A stretch of 64,000 nucleotides of DNA from Thamnaconus septentrionalis (GCA_009823395.1 CM020508.1:6670015-6734014), one strand, 5' to 3'; counted from the stretch's first letter, positions 1-12,786 are shown. Translations and numbers: made by a program. Notes: generated from the sequence alone by a model not told the origin.

Positions 1-200
1 CAGAACCGACTGCTCCTTCTGCAGGCCGTCAGAGCCCCGCTGGCCCCAAACCTTGGTCCACTTGATCCTGGGGGGCTCGTGGGAGGAGCCCGGGCGCAGG
101 GTGAAGAGGCAGGGGAGCAGGATGGTTTTGGACAGCTCCTCACTGATGGTCTGATGGGTCACTTTGCGCATATTCACCACAGCGTCACCGCCAGTCAGAC
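1..200 (-). CDS. ncan: Neurocan exon 3: start of the Ig-like V domain (partial, runs off the left edge)
   Basis: Read on the minus strand, a TCCTCTGCAG acceptor at 210-201 opens an exon with 66 uninterrupted codons after a two-base overhang, down to position 1. It begins LTGGDAVVNMRKV and contains LLPCLFTLRPG and PPRIKWTKV. The Cys is the first Cys of the V-type Ig fold, and the IKW Trp is the usual core Trp. As I recall mammalian neurocan, it has nearly the same two motifs (PCLFTLQP, PRIKWTKV); versican and brevican differ more. In lecticans this Ig domain and the two Link modules that follow bind hyaluronan and link protein in the extracellular matrix. The second Cys, the Link modules and the rest lie outside the window. 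The exon's two-base overhang pairs with the single G left by the exon at 11686. The fish copy (ncana or ncanb) cannot be decided here. Confidence 0.9.
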
Positions 201-3200
201 CTGCAGAGGAGAGGAGAGTCAGTGTTACTGGTGACAGCCGCTACAAGACGATATTTCTATGTTACACTGAGGGTAGAGGAAAGAAAAAAATGTTGCTTAA
301 TTGTTTCTTGCAGTGCCGACACACCGTCCTCCCACAGTCGGTTGTATGTCCCGCAGTGAGACGGGAAGAACAAAGGCCGAGGGAGCCGCTCTAATTATTG
401 ATTATTGATCCGACAGGCCATTAACTGTGCTGCCGAGACGCTGCTCCACCAGGGCTAAATTGTGGTTGGAGGACATCAAAAGCTCTTTCATTAACAATAC
501 ATCAAACCCCGGCTGTGCGTTATGGAATCAATACGGGCTGAAACCACCTTCTGCAGCTTGAAATACCAGCAGCCCGGATAAAAACACCCCTTTGATCACA
601 GCGTCTAGAGGCGGACAGGATAAGAAAGAGGGGAAATTGTGATGCATTTTGATGAGCCACTGTTTTCCGGCGCCAAATCTGCCATATTGTTTTGCGTTGT
701 CTCGCGTCACGGACAAGCGATTTTTTACACCGGCGCAGTCGCATCGTACATTATCATTACTACCCTAATCCTGCGTCACCTTGCCAGACGAGACAGAGGT
801 GACTCATTTACATCGCTGAGGTACAAAAAAAAAAAATGTGGATACAAGTCACTCGAGTGCCTTTATCTGTCCGCCCACTCCCTTCGCCTTTGAAAACTCT
901 GCGAAAAATATTCAATCCTCTGCATTACTTATAACAAATCCCCTCGCGTCAGCAGGCACAGGCAGCAGATGGGACCGCTCGTCAGTTCCCTGGGTTCATC
1001 TCCATCTGTGAAGAAGGAAGTTTAGAAAGGGGCAATTCGGAAGGTGATTGGGCAAAACTTCCGTTGCGTTGGCGTGGGTCGATCAGATCAGATGAATAGG
1101 AGCCTTCAGTGTTAGAGTTGTCTTACTATTTCTTGGGGAAATGCCATCCTGTTCTGATAGCTAGCTGCAGCGTCAGTGCTAATCTCTCTGTCTGTGTTTT
1201 GTTAACAAGCTCACAGCTTCAACATCATTGTCCTCTCGGACCAGGTGCTTCTTTCTTCGTCGACCTGAAGCTGAGCGGTTTTGCGGAGTTGGATCCAGAT
1301 TGATTGATTGTCCATCTCTGTTGGAGGCTAGAGCAAGATTTCAGAAGTTGAAAAGTGAGAGGTCCTGCTGCTGAACCAGACGGGTTGCCTCTTTCAGTGT
1401 GGGGAAAAAACAGAAAATCTTGCCATTGACCTGAGATGTGAGGATATAAATCCAGCAGGGGTCTGGAGGCCAACCGACTGCCAGACTTTGAATGCCAGAC
1501 CTTTTATTCCCCATTTCTGAAGGATCTTTGAGGGAGCAGCAGTTTGTGCATCGATTTCTAAATGTTCTGCTCCTCTGACCCCGTGTCAAGGAATTTAAGT
1601 AACAATAACAGTGATAATAGCCGATGATATTGTCTTCTCGGCAGAAACGGCAGACAAAGCGTTCCTGCGCTCAGCTGATCTTCTCTCATGTTGAGTGTCG
1701 TCTACCTGGTCACCGGTCTGCCCGAGAACTTTCACACCCGCAGACACACAATTCAAGGAGCACTTCCACAAATTTGAAAAATGCTTCATCCTCCTCCCTG
1801 CTGTCATTCCTGCTGCCATCTCCTGCCAGTCAGCCCCGCCCCATGCCGCGGCCACCTGCCAGCTTTCAGATGAGCAATTTCCATTTCCCTTACTGACCTA
1901 CTTATTTCTCACCTAGAATTGTAGATAAACGCTTCTTTATAGCTTCCGTTTTGTTTTGTTTTTTAAATATCTCAAGAGTTGTTTTTTTCGGTTCTCATAA
2001 GCAAGAATCAACATGTTTGCATTTATTCCTGATCACACAGGTATAAAAACATATCAGCTCATCAAGATAACACAAACCGCAGGGATTCTACCCCCTTACA
2101 CATACACAAACAAACAAATACACATTGTGAGGAACAATCTTGCGGTACACGGAGGCCTCTCACCAACAGCCGTTATTGCTCTTCCCGGCGTTTGTTGACA
2201 CGGACGCACCCAGTAAGAGGCTGAGCGACCTCCATCAAATCTTCCACATCAGCCCGCCAAACAAATCCCAGCCTCCGGGAACCGCAACCGCACAAAAATG
2301 CCCACTCCTCTGCCTCTCCGGCTGGTGTGGCCCCGGACAAGAGCTACTTATCTGGCATCCATTGCACAGAACCTATCCGAGTCCACCTGCACGCCCAGGA
2401 TAAGACCAGACTTTTTTGTGCCTTGAAAAGGCCCTGAGCCAGAATCTCAAGCATTTCAGTCTGAAGGGTCGTGTAAAACACAGAATATGAGAGGAATTTA
2501 ATGGCAAAAAAAAAAATGCAGGAGACAAAATGGGAGGGAATTCAAAATGAACATGGCAACATTTTCTATTTACAAGCATGTATTTGTGATTTAATACATA
2601 ATGTGACATGTATATGTATATATACATGATATCCAGCAGTCAGCAACCATCAGGTGACGTGCATGACAAAATAACTTCACCCAGTGCTTCAAAGAAGAAA
2701 AAGTATCTGAAATGTAATGGTGAAGATGCCTCAGTGATTCTGCTTATGTATAAATGGTCAGCAGAAGAGGAAAGAATGCCTGAGCTGCTTTGCTGTGCAG
2801 CCCCCCCCCCCCAAAAAAAAAACAGTATGTCAGTTCATGCTAACTAACCTCAGCACATATTTTAACTGTTGCACAGTTATTTATGAAATGTTTTGATTCC
2901 AGGTTGAGAGTTTTCCTTATTTTTTGTTCATTTTAAAAAAAGGTGGGAAAATGAATTCCTGACTTTTCTCTCTCGCCCCAAATTATATAAGTTATCACCC
3001 TCATAAAGCAAGTAAAACATTTCTGTAAAATAAACTTCCTTCCTCATTCCCAGGTCAAGGGGCCACTTTGTCAATCACAAAGCCACTTCATCCCGAACAG
3101 TTTGTTGTCCATAAGGACAAAATAGTTGTGCACTCTGTGTTGTGAGAGGTTGTAGAGAAATATTGATTTGCTTTTGGATCCGCCGCTCTCGATGGCCTCA

Positions 3201-3612
3201 GTCACAGAAAAGATGAACAAGCAACAATCGACTCCAGTGCAGCACGGCGTACAAGCACCAACTGCGGAAGGGCGCCAGTAAGGAAGCAGAAAAAAACAAA
3301 GCAAGAAAAAAAAAAAAAAATCAAAGCATAACACAAAAACCCAATAAAGCAGCGGAAAAAGGCCAGAGGGTTTTTGTGACGGGGAAATTGCAGTGATGTG
3401 GAAAAAGAGTCGAGATCCTGAAAGTAAAGATGCAGCTTTGCGCTTCAAGGAGTAGATGCTTTAAGGTTCACACGCATACGCACACACACACAAACACACA
3501 CACACAGATTTGATTCTATTGTATTCCGCTCACTCTGTTCTTATTCCCCTTGAGGAGACTTGTGTATCTCATCTTTGTTTACCGTGCACTCATTCATGTG
3601 GCCCTATTGTTG

Positions 3613-3616
<4 letters not shown>

Positions 3617-3695
<79 letters not shown>
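3617..3695. repeat. (AC)n microsatellite
   Basis: About 39 uninterrupted AC units in intron 2. A shorter imperfect CA tract lies at 3481-3506. Confidence 0.98.
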
Positions 3696-3697
<2 letters not shown>

Positions 3698-3825
3698 GTA
3701 AAAGCGAATAATACTCCGACAAGAGTGAGACTATTAGCCATCAGTTGTATTTCTTCCCCTTTTAACAAATTTGCAGAGAGGAAGCAGGAGGAGGAGGAGG
3801 ATGAAAAACAGCCAGATTTATTCCT

Positions 3826-4095
3826 TGGCTAAAAGGCTTCGATAATGTTTAATCCGCCTGCCAGTTTCTCACCAGGTTCCACCTGGATAAGCGCCGTTTG
3901 GGAAACATTAAGCCACTTATGATTCCAATAGGCAGCGGCAGCGCCGGGAGGAGGCCAAACAAGCCTCGCAATCATCCAGGTTGCCACCCTCCTGTTCGCT
4001 CTGCTTGTCCACATCACTGGGAGAAATGTTTATCTTTGTTTTTTTCCCTGAGTGCCGCCGCAATTTGCACCGCCTAATCAAATAAAATCCGTTAA
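3826..4095. promoter_or_regulatory. Candidate conserved noncoding stretch in intron 2
   Basis: Unique DNA with GATAATGTTTAATCC, TTATGATTCCAATAGG, CTTTGTTT and CCTAATCAAATAAAATCC. No exon signals on either strand. Weak, composition-based call. Confidence 0.22.
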
Positions 4096-5165
4096 AGCCT
4101 TAAATGTGTTGGGGGGGGCGGGGGGGGGCGGAGGAGGAGGCAGGAGACAAACAAACAAAGAAAACGCCGTCGCGCCGCCAATAGATGTAAACGAAAAAAG
4201 TTAATCCAAAATCTGCATTTAGATAGAAATGTTATCACCGGCTTAACCCTCCGGAGGCTCTGTGTTATTTGGATATGTATCTGTGTTCCATACTGCTCTT
4301 TGTCACCCCTCTCTGGAACAAGGCTCACCTGGCTGCTGTATGCTTGGTGATAAAAAGAAGAAGAAGAAGCAGAAGAAGAGGGGGAAATACTGGCGCTGAA
4401 TATCAAAAAGAAAATCAGGAAAGCTGCAATTCTCAGCGAAACACAGGAGGGCAGTTTCCAGTCTGGCCGAGGCAGGAGTTTCTTAAACCACCTCTCCCGC
4501 CCTCTTCCTGCGTCTTTCCACGCCCGCTGAAGAAGTCCTCCTCGCCCAGCAGTTTGCACGTGGAGGCCAGATTGCCCTGTTTTCTCTCCGCCGCCCCCCC
4601 GGTGGCGTTCGCGCCATCGTCAGCGTCGGCGGCCCATCTGTCTCCCCGCTGCCACTGCGGCGTTTATTAAGCTCACGGTGGGCAGCAGAAAAGGATTGCA
4701 AGTCTCTAATAGGGAAAAAATTATGAACATCAGTCCTCGTTGCCCTGCTTGCTCCCCCAGTTCTCTTCCTCAAGCTCCCCTCCTTCTTTCTCCTTCCACC
4801 CTCTGCTTTCTTCTCCTCCAGGTGCCTGGATTGAGTTCTCACTCGATAAAAAGGCGCCGCCCTTCCTCTTTAATTTGCCCTCAGGGCATCAACCTCGGCC
4901 TGCCAGTCAAACTCTGCCCAGACTGACTCCTCATCCACCTCCTGTCGCCGCCGCCGCCCCACACATTATTCCCGGCATGTCGGCTGATTGTTTTGCGCTG
5001 CAGTGTTTTCCACAGAAGCGCGAGTGTCATAAATCACAGCAAATGAGGTGTCTGACGGAGGCTCGCCGCCACTCAGCTGACGACTGTTTTAAGACACAAC
5101 GGCGTTGAGACGGAACATTGAGAGCTCAGACTCTCAAGAGCGGGTTTTAATGTTTTAACCAGGTT

Positions 5166-5189
5166 AATCTCACCACATTTGGTGAGATT
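5166..5189. repeat. Perfect 10-bp hairpin with 4-base loop
   Basis: The arms AATCTCACCA (5166-5175) and TGGTGAGATT (5180-5189) are exact reverse complements around the loop CATT. No flanking terminator or known element was recognised. Confidence 0.85.
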
Positions 5190-5377
5190 GCAGAGATTTT
5201 GGCGTGATCAGTCACGTTCTTCAGCTCCAACCTTTCAGAACCAAAATCATCAGGAGCAGCGAGGGTTCCCTCGAGGCGCGAGGACATCGCGACAGTGGGG
5301 GCAAATGTGCGGACGCTGTTTTTGCAGCATTTTAAAATAAAAAATTGACGCTTTAAATCAACTATTGTTCAAGCCAA

Positions 5378-5656
5378 AATGTGAGTTCAGCAGTTCAATT
5401 CAATAGGAAAAGATTCAGTCCGACTCAGTTCAAAATATTTCAACCAGTTATGATGGGAGTTCAAAATTCTCTCATTCAGCTCAAAAATTCTGATACTCCT
5501 ACCCCTTTGACAACAAGTTACCATATGCAGAGACTTCCCCACTGCTGCATTGGATAAGAAGAAAAGATGAGATCCTGGGTCCAGGTCGCCATCTTGTCCA
5601 CAACGCTGACTCTCCTCGCTCCGTCCAAGCTCCAAGTTTCCAACCAAGCAAAAAAA
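5378..5656. repeat. Possible interspersed repeat with A-rich end (unidentified)
   Basis: A stretch with repeated TTCAA/TTCAG words ends in a run of about 14 A at 5649-5662. It resembles a retroposed sequence with a poly-A tail on the plus strand. No family was recognised and no target duplication was confirmed. Confidence 0.25.
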
Positions 5657-6559
5657 AAAAAAAATACATAAATAAAAACTGACCAGCTTAACAGGTCATC
5701 AAGAAAATAAATGTCATTAAATCTTCGAATTATACAATGGTTTCAATTTCTTGCCTCTGTTTCAGAGACAAGAAAACATTACAGCTACGGTGTTTCTCAG
5801 CTCAACATGGCGGCGGAGCGATCTCTTAACTCGCTCCGTCTCTGACAAAACTATCAAATACCCTCTACATTTACACAGTATACATTCAGAGTCATAATAA
5901 ACATTAAAATATTAACTGGGTAACAGTTCACGACGAAGCATTAAGTTGCAAACAGCTACGTATGAGCCTTTCGTAATGAGAAGGAAAAAAAGAAGAGAAG
6001 AAAAAACCATGACGCAGTAAAATGCAATACAATCGACACAAAACTCACCAAAACCGATGTGGCTTAGCTTCAATATTATCCCAGTCAGTTCCCGACCAGG
6101 TAGGTCATCGTTCTCAAACTCAAAATCAACTTTTTGACAGTTTACTTTCTTAATTAGTCACCGTTCGTTTTCTCCAAACTCCTCGGCTCCTCCGGTCTCT
6201 GTGCTGCGACGTCACCAAGGTGCTGCACCTTGTTAATCACTGAAATGGGCAGTGACATTAATTCTCTATCCTCATATATATATATATTTTTTATTTTATT
6301 TTTTATCGTTTTTAATATTAAATTATTGTTGTTACACCCCCCCCCCCATGCATGAATTAATTAACATTAAACATTTTTTAAAAAACTTTTTAAACCTATT
6401 TATTCAACTATATTTATTCCTATTTATGTCTATTTTAACATGGTTACACAAACATTTTTGGAAAGAGGAAAAGGCCCAGTGAGGAGACAGAAGAGCCACG
6501 TTTAACAGACAATACCAGGAGTCCTACCACTAACTTTATCTCGACAGAAGATTCCTAGA

Positions 6560-6844
6560 ACTAATGAGGCAATGAAGCCTTCAAAACTGCTTCTCCACTC
6601 AGAGACCAAGCACCCTGCATTAAAAGACCAGCAGCCTTTAGAGTATTGAGAAAGAAAAAGTGCATGTTACTCATGTTATGTTGTTGTCGCCATGTTAAGA
6701 GGACGCTGCTAATAAAGTTTTGTGTACACAGTGGATTCACGTTTATTATTATATTTAGAAAATACCATAGTTTACATGCCGGCCCGTGAAAATATTGTCT
6801 CACATTAAACCGGGCCGTGGTGCAAAAAACGTTGGCGACCGCTG
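6560..6844 (-). mobile_element. hAT-like DNA transposon fragment (one terminus)
   Basis: On the minus strand the terminus reads CAGCGGTCGCCAACG starting at 6844. It is followed by GCACCACGGCCCGG and an AT-rich body with TATAATAATAAACG, a pattern I know from abundant hAT-type nonautonomous elements in fish. The opposite terminus and an 8-bp target duplication (expected CTCTAAAG) were not found on the left, so the copy is probably truncated. The left limit is approximate. Confidence 0.5.
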
Positions 6845-8591
6845 CTCTAAAGGGTTCGCTGGCTGGAAAATGTGTTTTTGTTCCTCTATGCTAATTCAGA
6901 TGGCGACACTCATCCTTTGACCTTCACACATTTTTACAAGGAGGTCCTTCTAGTCCAAGTACTCTCCGCAGATTCCAGGAGAACATGTGAGACGTATTTC
7001 CAAGGGTATGTGAAATCAATTTTGAATTGCCACTAGGTGTGAGGCAAATTATAACATGACGGGCTGACCAGCCACTTCAGGTAAACCTTGGTAGTACTCA
7101 GCCCCTAATAAAGAGGCCGGGGATTTTTAAAACTTGCTTCTTGACATTTTTTTCCTAAGAAGGTTTTTCTGCATGAGGGTATTTTGTATTGATATGACAC
7201 TTCCTTTCCAAATTTGATCCTTTATTATTGTCATTATTATTATTATTACTGTCCTCGATGGTGTCGAATCAATTCTACTAAGTCCCGCCTGACAGGGAAA
7301 CTATGAGTTTGGGTGAAAAACCGAACAGATATAATAACACCACTCATGAACAACTGTAAAGACGATGAAGTGAAGTGAATCCAGTGGATCGAAGCTGAAC
7401 CATTTCCCCCCCCCCGCACGATATGAATAAAACATCAACAAATCAAGGATGCCGGCGGTGGCAGCGAGTCTGGATTTGTGTTGCACACAAACAGCTGGTC
7501 TGACAAAACTGTCTGCTGCCGTCTATACCCTGCTTTTTTGTGTTGTGGGCAGCGACAGAAATGTTAGAATCCTTTTCATGGACACCCCCCGATGAGGAGC
7601 GGTGGGAAAACAGGGGGGGGGAAATAACACGAAACGAGCGCCGGCTGCTCATAAACACTGATATGTTATCATTTAGAGGGACAGAACGACAGTGACACGG
7701 CGCAGATCAAGGCCGGAAAAAAGTTGAAGCCATGGCAACAGAGGCACCGCAAACGGGATGAAAGGGAGGGGAAGTAGCTTCAGATCATCGGATCGCGGGT
7801 AAACACACACACACACACACACACGCGCGCGCAACCCTCTGCTTTCGAGGTGGCCTCTTCAAAGACCACGATCTGATGCTATGCTGTTTAATTTGACAGG
7901 GAGGCGGAGCTTCCTGCATCTTATCCCCTCTTTTTTTTGATCATTGCTCGGAACGACTCGACTGCAGCGTGTCGCTGTTTTTCCCCAACAGGAAGTACAA
8001 ACACCGCAAAGCAAACCGGCTCGCAAACGTCAAAAGGGGATGCCGAATCCCTGTCTGGCTCCATGCATGTTTCTGTTTGCCTGTCGGAGTGTGATTTTAA
8101 CGTGTGTGTGTGTGTGTGTGACTGCGTGCCTGTTCATTCATGTTGGCTGCCTCGGCATAGCAGGTCTGCCAGGCGGACACCACGCAGGGTTTGGAAATGA
8201 TGTCTCCGCGCTGACATTCTTCCACACGAGGCCTCGTTTGCAAATGTGCCTGTTAGCGATGGCAGACCTCCTGTCCTCCCCTCCCCCCATTCCTCCTCTC
8301 TCTCCTCTTCTCCTCTGATTATGCTCTCTCTCCTCGTCCCTCTCGTTTCTCTCCTCCTCTGCAGCTCCCTCCATCATTTCACACTTTATTTCTCCCGTTC
8401 CACCCAGCACTCCATACGCTCTACTTTCCTTTCCTATCCAGGTTCCTCTGGAACCTCATTGTCCTCGTCCTCTCTCTTCTGTAATCCAGAGTCCAGCCAG
8501 GTTTGTTTGTTTGGTTCTTTTGCACAGTATTGTTGCTGTAATTATGCAAATTTCCCTAATGTGGAATTAATACAGGCTTATGAAGTCTTCT

Positions 8592-8650
8592 TTTTCTTCT
8601 TCTTCTTCTTCTTCTTCTTCTTCTTCTTCTTCTTCTTCTTCTTCTTCTTT
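8592..8650. repeat. (CTT)n microsatellite
   Basis: About 19 pyrimidine-pure CTT units followed by a T run. It generates artefactual poly-Phe and poly-Lys frames. It could form a triplex. Confidence 0.97.
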
Positions 8651-9711
8651 TTTTGACGCACATGCGGCACAAAAACTACAGCATGTAATGGTGTAACGAG
8701 CATGTGCTGCCGTTTTTGGAAGAAAGGCATTATGTTGAATGTAAATTTGAACAAAAACACCTTAATTGGAAAATGAGAAAGCCAATTTACCAAGAGAGCA
8801 GTTATGGTTTAAATCCACATATAGACGCACACACAGATAAATAGACACGTGGCAACAAGCTCCCACATCTCGGCCTCTTGCCTCTGGTCCTCTGTGCTAG
8901 TCCGCAGTGTTTTATGGACGGCATCAGAACACAGTCCAGAAGTAACACTCACGCCGCAGCCTCCACACCTCTCTCCAGGGTGGTTTCAGGATATTTCTGC
9001 CTTCCCCTCATTTCTGACCCCAGACAACACGCTCCTCTCACCTCCTCCAGACACCTACTTTCTGTCTGGGGTGACTCCCACTACACCAGGCCACTTAGGA
9101 CCCTGCAGGAACCCTTTTAGGCTGCCCGCTGGGTCTGCTGCCGTGACCGATTTGGCACCTTTCCGAAGCATAATGACGCATGGAGCCGAGCCTTTAAATT
9201 CATGAAAGTGCATGAGCAGGTGGGGGCTGTGCAGAAAAAAAATAAAATTTCAGGCTAGCTCACATTGTCATCAGCTCACATATGAGCGAAACTCTTCAGC
9301 CCCAATCTGCTGCCTTCCCCCTCCCCCTCGCCCAGCCCTCAGCTGAGGGGCGCTCAGCCCCAGCGCCGTCGTGAAGAAAGTCGAGAGTTGAGCATCAATG
9401 CCAGGCCTCCCTGTGGCGCTCTGCCTCCTGCCAACACATGCAGGAATTAGAGAGAAAAGACATAGTTGGGAAGGTTAAAGCACCTCCCAAAAATATATAT
9501 ATATATAAATATTTATATATCAACTCTGCCGAAACACGAGGAGGTTAGGCACACACAAAAACGGAAACAACACACAAAGGTAGTGTGTGTTTGTGGCGTG
9601 CAGCTTCAGTGGGCCGGCTTTATGAACTGAGCCAGCAGATGTAACCTGAGGCTCTCCACACAGAAAACTTACAAACAAAGCACAACACAGAAGTTGGATC
9701 TATTTTCATCA

Positions 9712-9712
<1 letters not shown>

Positions 9713-9748
<36 letters not shown>

Positions 9749-9772
9749 CGGCGATTTCCAGCTCTCTCTCTC
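9713..9772. repeat. (CT)n tract with interruptions
   Basis: Two CT runs flank a short GTGTGTGTCGGCG insert. Confidence 0.9.
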
Positions 9773-10609
9773 TCTTCATTTTCTTTCCCCCACTTCCACA
9801 TAAGCTTTTTTCTGTAACAATACATTACAGAGGAGTAGACAGTTGGAGAGCCCAGCGAGGACGCCGAAGGGCCATCCTCTCTTGGTTAAAGCACAAACAC
9901 GACCATGGAGAGGCCGGGAATTCAGTGCAACAGACATATAAAATATATATATAAAAAAAATTTTTTGGACTATGAACTGAATTATCGAAGCTTTAAAGGG
10001 GGGCCGTCAAACCAGCCGTGTAAGTCGCTGTGTGACATTTAAGCCTCGGCTGCTATCTTTTCATAAAGCCCCCATTAGGCTACGTTTTCCTGTCCCTCAT
10101 TTAACTTAATAGAAGAAGTTCAAAGAACTCAGTAAAGCAGACGAGGAAACCAATGTGAAATGTCAAGCCTCCCCACAGAGTTTGGATAAATTTCGCTGAC
10201 ATGTGATGATGAAATCTTAATCCTGACGCGCTTCGGCTTTTCAGATGAAATGAAGCGGATTTTAATGAGGGCCTGCATCTGAAAACATATCTCAGATTTC
10301 ACAGGGAGTCAGAATTTTCTTTTTGCTCGTTTCAGACTGAGTGGACAGATGAACTGGAGCGTCTCAGTTGCGCACGTGCGTGTGAGTGTCTACCTTTTTA
10401 AGGTTTCACTTCTCATACGTATGGAGCTTCTAACAAGAGCTGTCAAGATAATTGCTGGACATGGTCTTCCCACCACAAATTCTTTTATAATGGGGTAATT
10501 TCGAAAAATCATACCTAGAATGTAACCATGTTTCAACAAGCGCACAGAAGAGCTATTTAGCCCAATTTCAAAGAAAATCATGTTTGATTGGAGACGTTTT
10601 GGCCAGTCG

Positions 10610-10960
10610 TTGAATTAAATGCTTCGGCGCTCTTTTCAATAAAGCGGCACTGTTGCCCGAAGATAAAATACGAGCCGTTAACGGACACCTGAGACATAAA
10701 TTATGGACAACACCTTTAAAAGACACGATCTGTTTGCACTCCTCCTTGATTTGTTTGCAGCGGCTCTCGTTGGCGAGGCGGCAGGAGGCGGTTTGTGGCG
10801 CTTATCTCTGATTGGAGGGACACGCTTGATTACCTTTTATCACGCCTCACTCTGGCCCAGTGCCTCGGCTTCCTCTTCGCTCTTCAGCCAGGCAGCTGAG
10901 CAGATTCATATTCATCACGGCTTAATTGCGTGGGGGAGACGCCATTGATCAGAGTGAGTG
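10610..10960. promoter_or_regulatory. Candidate conserved noncoding stretch near the signal-peptide exon
   Basis: About 350 bases of unique DNA about 0.7-1.1 kb downstream (ncan sense) of the start-codon exon, with GAATTAAATG, CTTATCTCTGATTGG, GATTACCTTTTATCACG and GGCTTAATTGCG. No coding signal was recognised. A plausible intronic enhancer, by inference only. Confidence 0.28.
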
Positions 10961-11685
10961 GTGCGCTTTTGCACACGGCAGGACACACCTGCCCATCTTT
11001 TTTTTAAAAATAATTTTGAGAAGATTAGTGTTTGGATTTGGTTTAACTCAAGGCTACAGTGGTGGCATTGAGATAACGTGGCAAAGGACGATGAAAGGGC
11101 TAAAAATGACAATAGCAAAAGTCATCAACGATTTTTTTGTTTCGCCGTCACCATTGAGGCAATAATACACAGCAGCGACAGTGAAATTCGGAATCACACT
11201 CCAGTCCACCAGGGGGCGGTGATGTCCCTACAGTAGATGCCAACCACCACAAAGAAGAAACAACTGCCTCTAGTAGTTGTTCGCACACCAAGGTGAGTTT
11301 CCTGTTGCAACTGTCTAATTTGTTTTCGGTTTTGAAAATAACAATGATTCATAAACTGCCAACTTGTCTCAGCTGGCACATAATATCAAAATGTCACAAT
11401 CTGAAATTTTAGGCATTGAGATTCAAAGCAGCAGTTGAAAACAACAAAACAAAACAGCTGTTCATTAAGGATGAAATTAATAATAAAAACAAACTTTGCC
11501 ATTTATGCTCGAAATAGAACAGTAGTGTGAACAGCCGCCTGGCAGCAAGGTGTCTGGCTGCCGCGGTGCGTTAGCGCACTCGAAATGACAGCAGCGAGAG
11601 CTCAGAAGTGCGGAACGTGTGCTAGCCTTTAACACCACTGCGCTGTGAGGTGACGCTGACTGTCTGCACTTGAACAAGGACTCAC

Positions 11686-11758
11686 CCCAGCCGACGGTCT
11701 GCAGCAGGAGGAGAGCCAGCAGCGGTTGCAGTCCGCACAGGGGCAGCATGTTCTGCAT
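11686..11758 (-). CDS. ncan: Neurocan exon 2: start codon and signal peptide
   Basis: On the minus strand a CTGTCTGTCTGCAG acceptor precedes an exon starting at 11768. It has 10 bases of 5' UTR, then ATG at 11758 with A at -3. The 24 codons start MQNMLPLCGLQP and pass through a hydrophobic LLALLLL core to QTVGW, leaving one G before GTGAGT at 11685. This is a classic secretory signal peptide with n-region, hydrophobic core and polar end. Joined to the exon at 1-200, the split codon reads Gly and the frame stays open, which is strong mutual support. A second in-frame ATG at 11749 also has A at -3 and would leave the hydrophobic core intact; I chose the first because it opens the exon. In mammalian neurocan the start codon and signal peptide likewise sit in the second exon, after a noncoding first exon. 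The product is targeted to the secretory pathway and brain extracellular matrix. Confidence 0.88.
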
Positions 11759-12408
11759 CCTGCTGCACCTGCAGACAGACAGACAGACAGGAAGTGAGGG
11801 AGAGGGGCCAAGTGAGAAAGCCGTCACAAAGACATACAGACAAAACATGCATCCTGTGGAAAACCAATAATTGTACCAGGTCACATGACATGCTAATGCT
11901 AAGCTAAGGTAGTAAATGTTTATAAAGGCCCAGCATGGTGAGAAACTGTATGTGGCAACACAATGTGGCTTTGCATGGGTTTCTGTTTGTAAACATCAAT
12001 ATTTATGATAACCCAAGAGTTATTGAAACCATTAACATCTTTAACGCCATTATCATCAATATATTTTATATTCTTTTTCAAGTCAATATGTACTTTGTAA
12101 TGTTACACATTTGGGCCTTTGAATTACATGAAAAATGTAAAGAAGCTACATAAAGGACAATCCAGAACAAAGTGACGTATGTGCCTTGTATGGTAATCAT
12201 GATAGTTCTGCAATTCAGCTTTGGTTTGGAACACATGAAAAGAGAACTTGGGAAGACAATAACAACTGCGATCGACTGGGAAAAGAATTCAAAGTGGAAA
12301 CTGTCAGTGTGTCGGCAGACAATCCCTGACGTTTCACACAAAGCAGAGACGTTGTTTAGGCGCTGCTGCGTGTAGGGGGAACAAATATAAGTAAGTCTGC
12401 AGTTTATC

Positions 12409-12410
<2 letters not shown>

Positions 12411-12453
<43 letters not shown>

Positions 12454-12465
12454 CGTGCGTGCGTG
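12411..12465. repeat. (GT)n/(GC)n microsatellite
   Basis: A GT run passes into GCGCGCGC and then GTGC units: alternating purine-pyrimidine DNA directly beside the possible 45-bp exon. Confidence 0.95.
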
Positions 12466-12470
12466 CTCAC

Positions 12471-12515
12471 AGCTCGCTGGAGGAGCCCAGCACGTTAATA
12501 ATGAACGCAGATCCT
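12471..12515 (-). other. Possible 45-bp alternative or cryptic exon in intron 1
   Basis: On the minus strand a pyrimidine tract ending CTCTCCTCCCCAG (low end 12516) is followed by 45 bases and then GTGAGCACG. This resembles a complete internal exon just upstream of the signal-peptide exon. In one frame it ends INVLGSSSEL and a TGA spanning the junction. The other frames do not continue any recognisable protein. It could be an extra 5' leader exon of ncan or pure chance; the donor merges into a CA/CG microsatellite, which weakens the case. Confidence 0.15.
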
Positions 12516-12785
12516 CTGGGGAGGAGAGGAAGTGGCCACCAGAGGGGGTCGATTCAGGACACAGATAGCCGGTGTCAGTTACTTTGACCGCAACTCAGAA
12601 CCCACAGCCGTCACCAAGGACAAACACACTGACCCCTTATCAAACACCGCTCGACAACAGCAGGTTTCGGCTGTGTGCGCCGACTCCCAGAATTCCCAGA
12701 AGTCAAGGGTTTTGTGACAGGCCAGAAAAAAAGAAAAGATTTTCAATTTTGGGCTTATTATTTGAATTTGGTCAGGACTGAAAGG

Positions 12786-12786
12786 C

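Larger units (their letters stand above)
201..11685 (-). other. ncan: Neurocan intron 2 (about 11.5 kb)
   Basis: The boundaries are GTGAGT at 11685 and CTGCAG ending at 201, both seen directly. I find no further coding exon inside on either strand. The open frames are short, low-complexity or without recognisable domains. It holds several CA, CT and CTT microsatellites, a hAT-like transposon end near 6844, an A-tailed repeat-like stretch near 5380-5656, and AT-rich filler at 6250-6480. Unique regulatory-looking stretches occur near 3830-4095 and 10610-10960. Nothing else specific was seen at 201-3480, 4140-5160, 7140-7800, 8660-9690 and 9970-10600. Confidence 0.85.
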
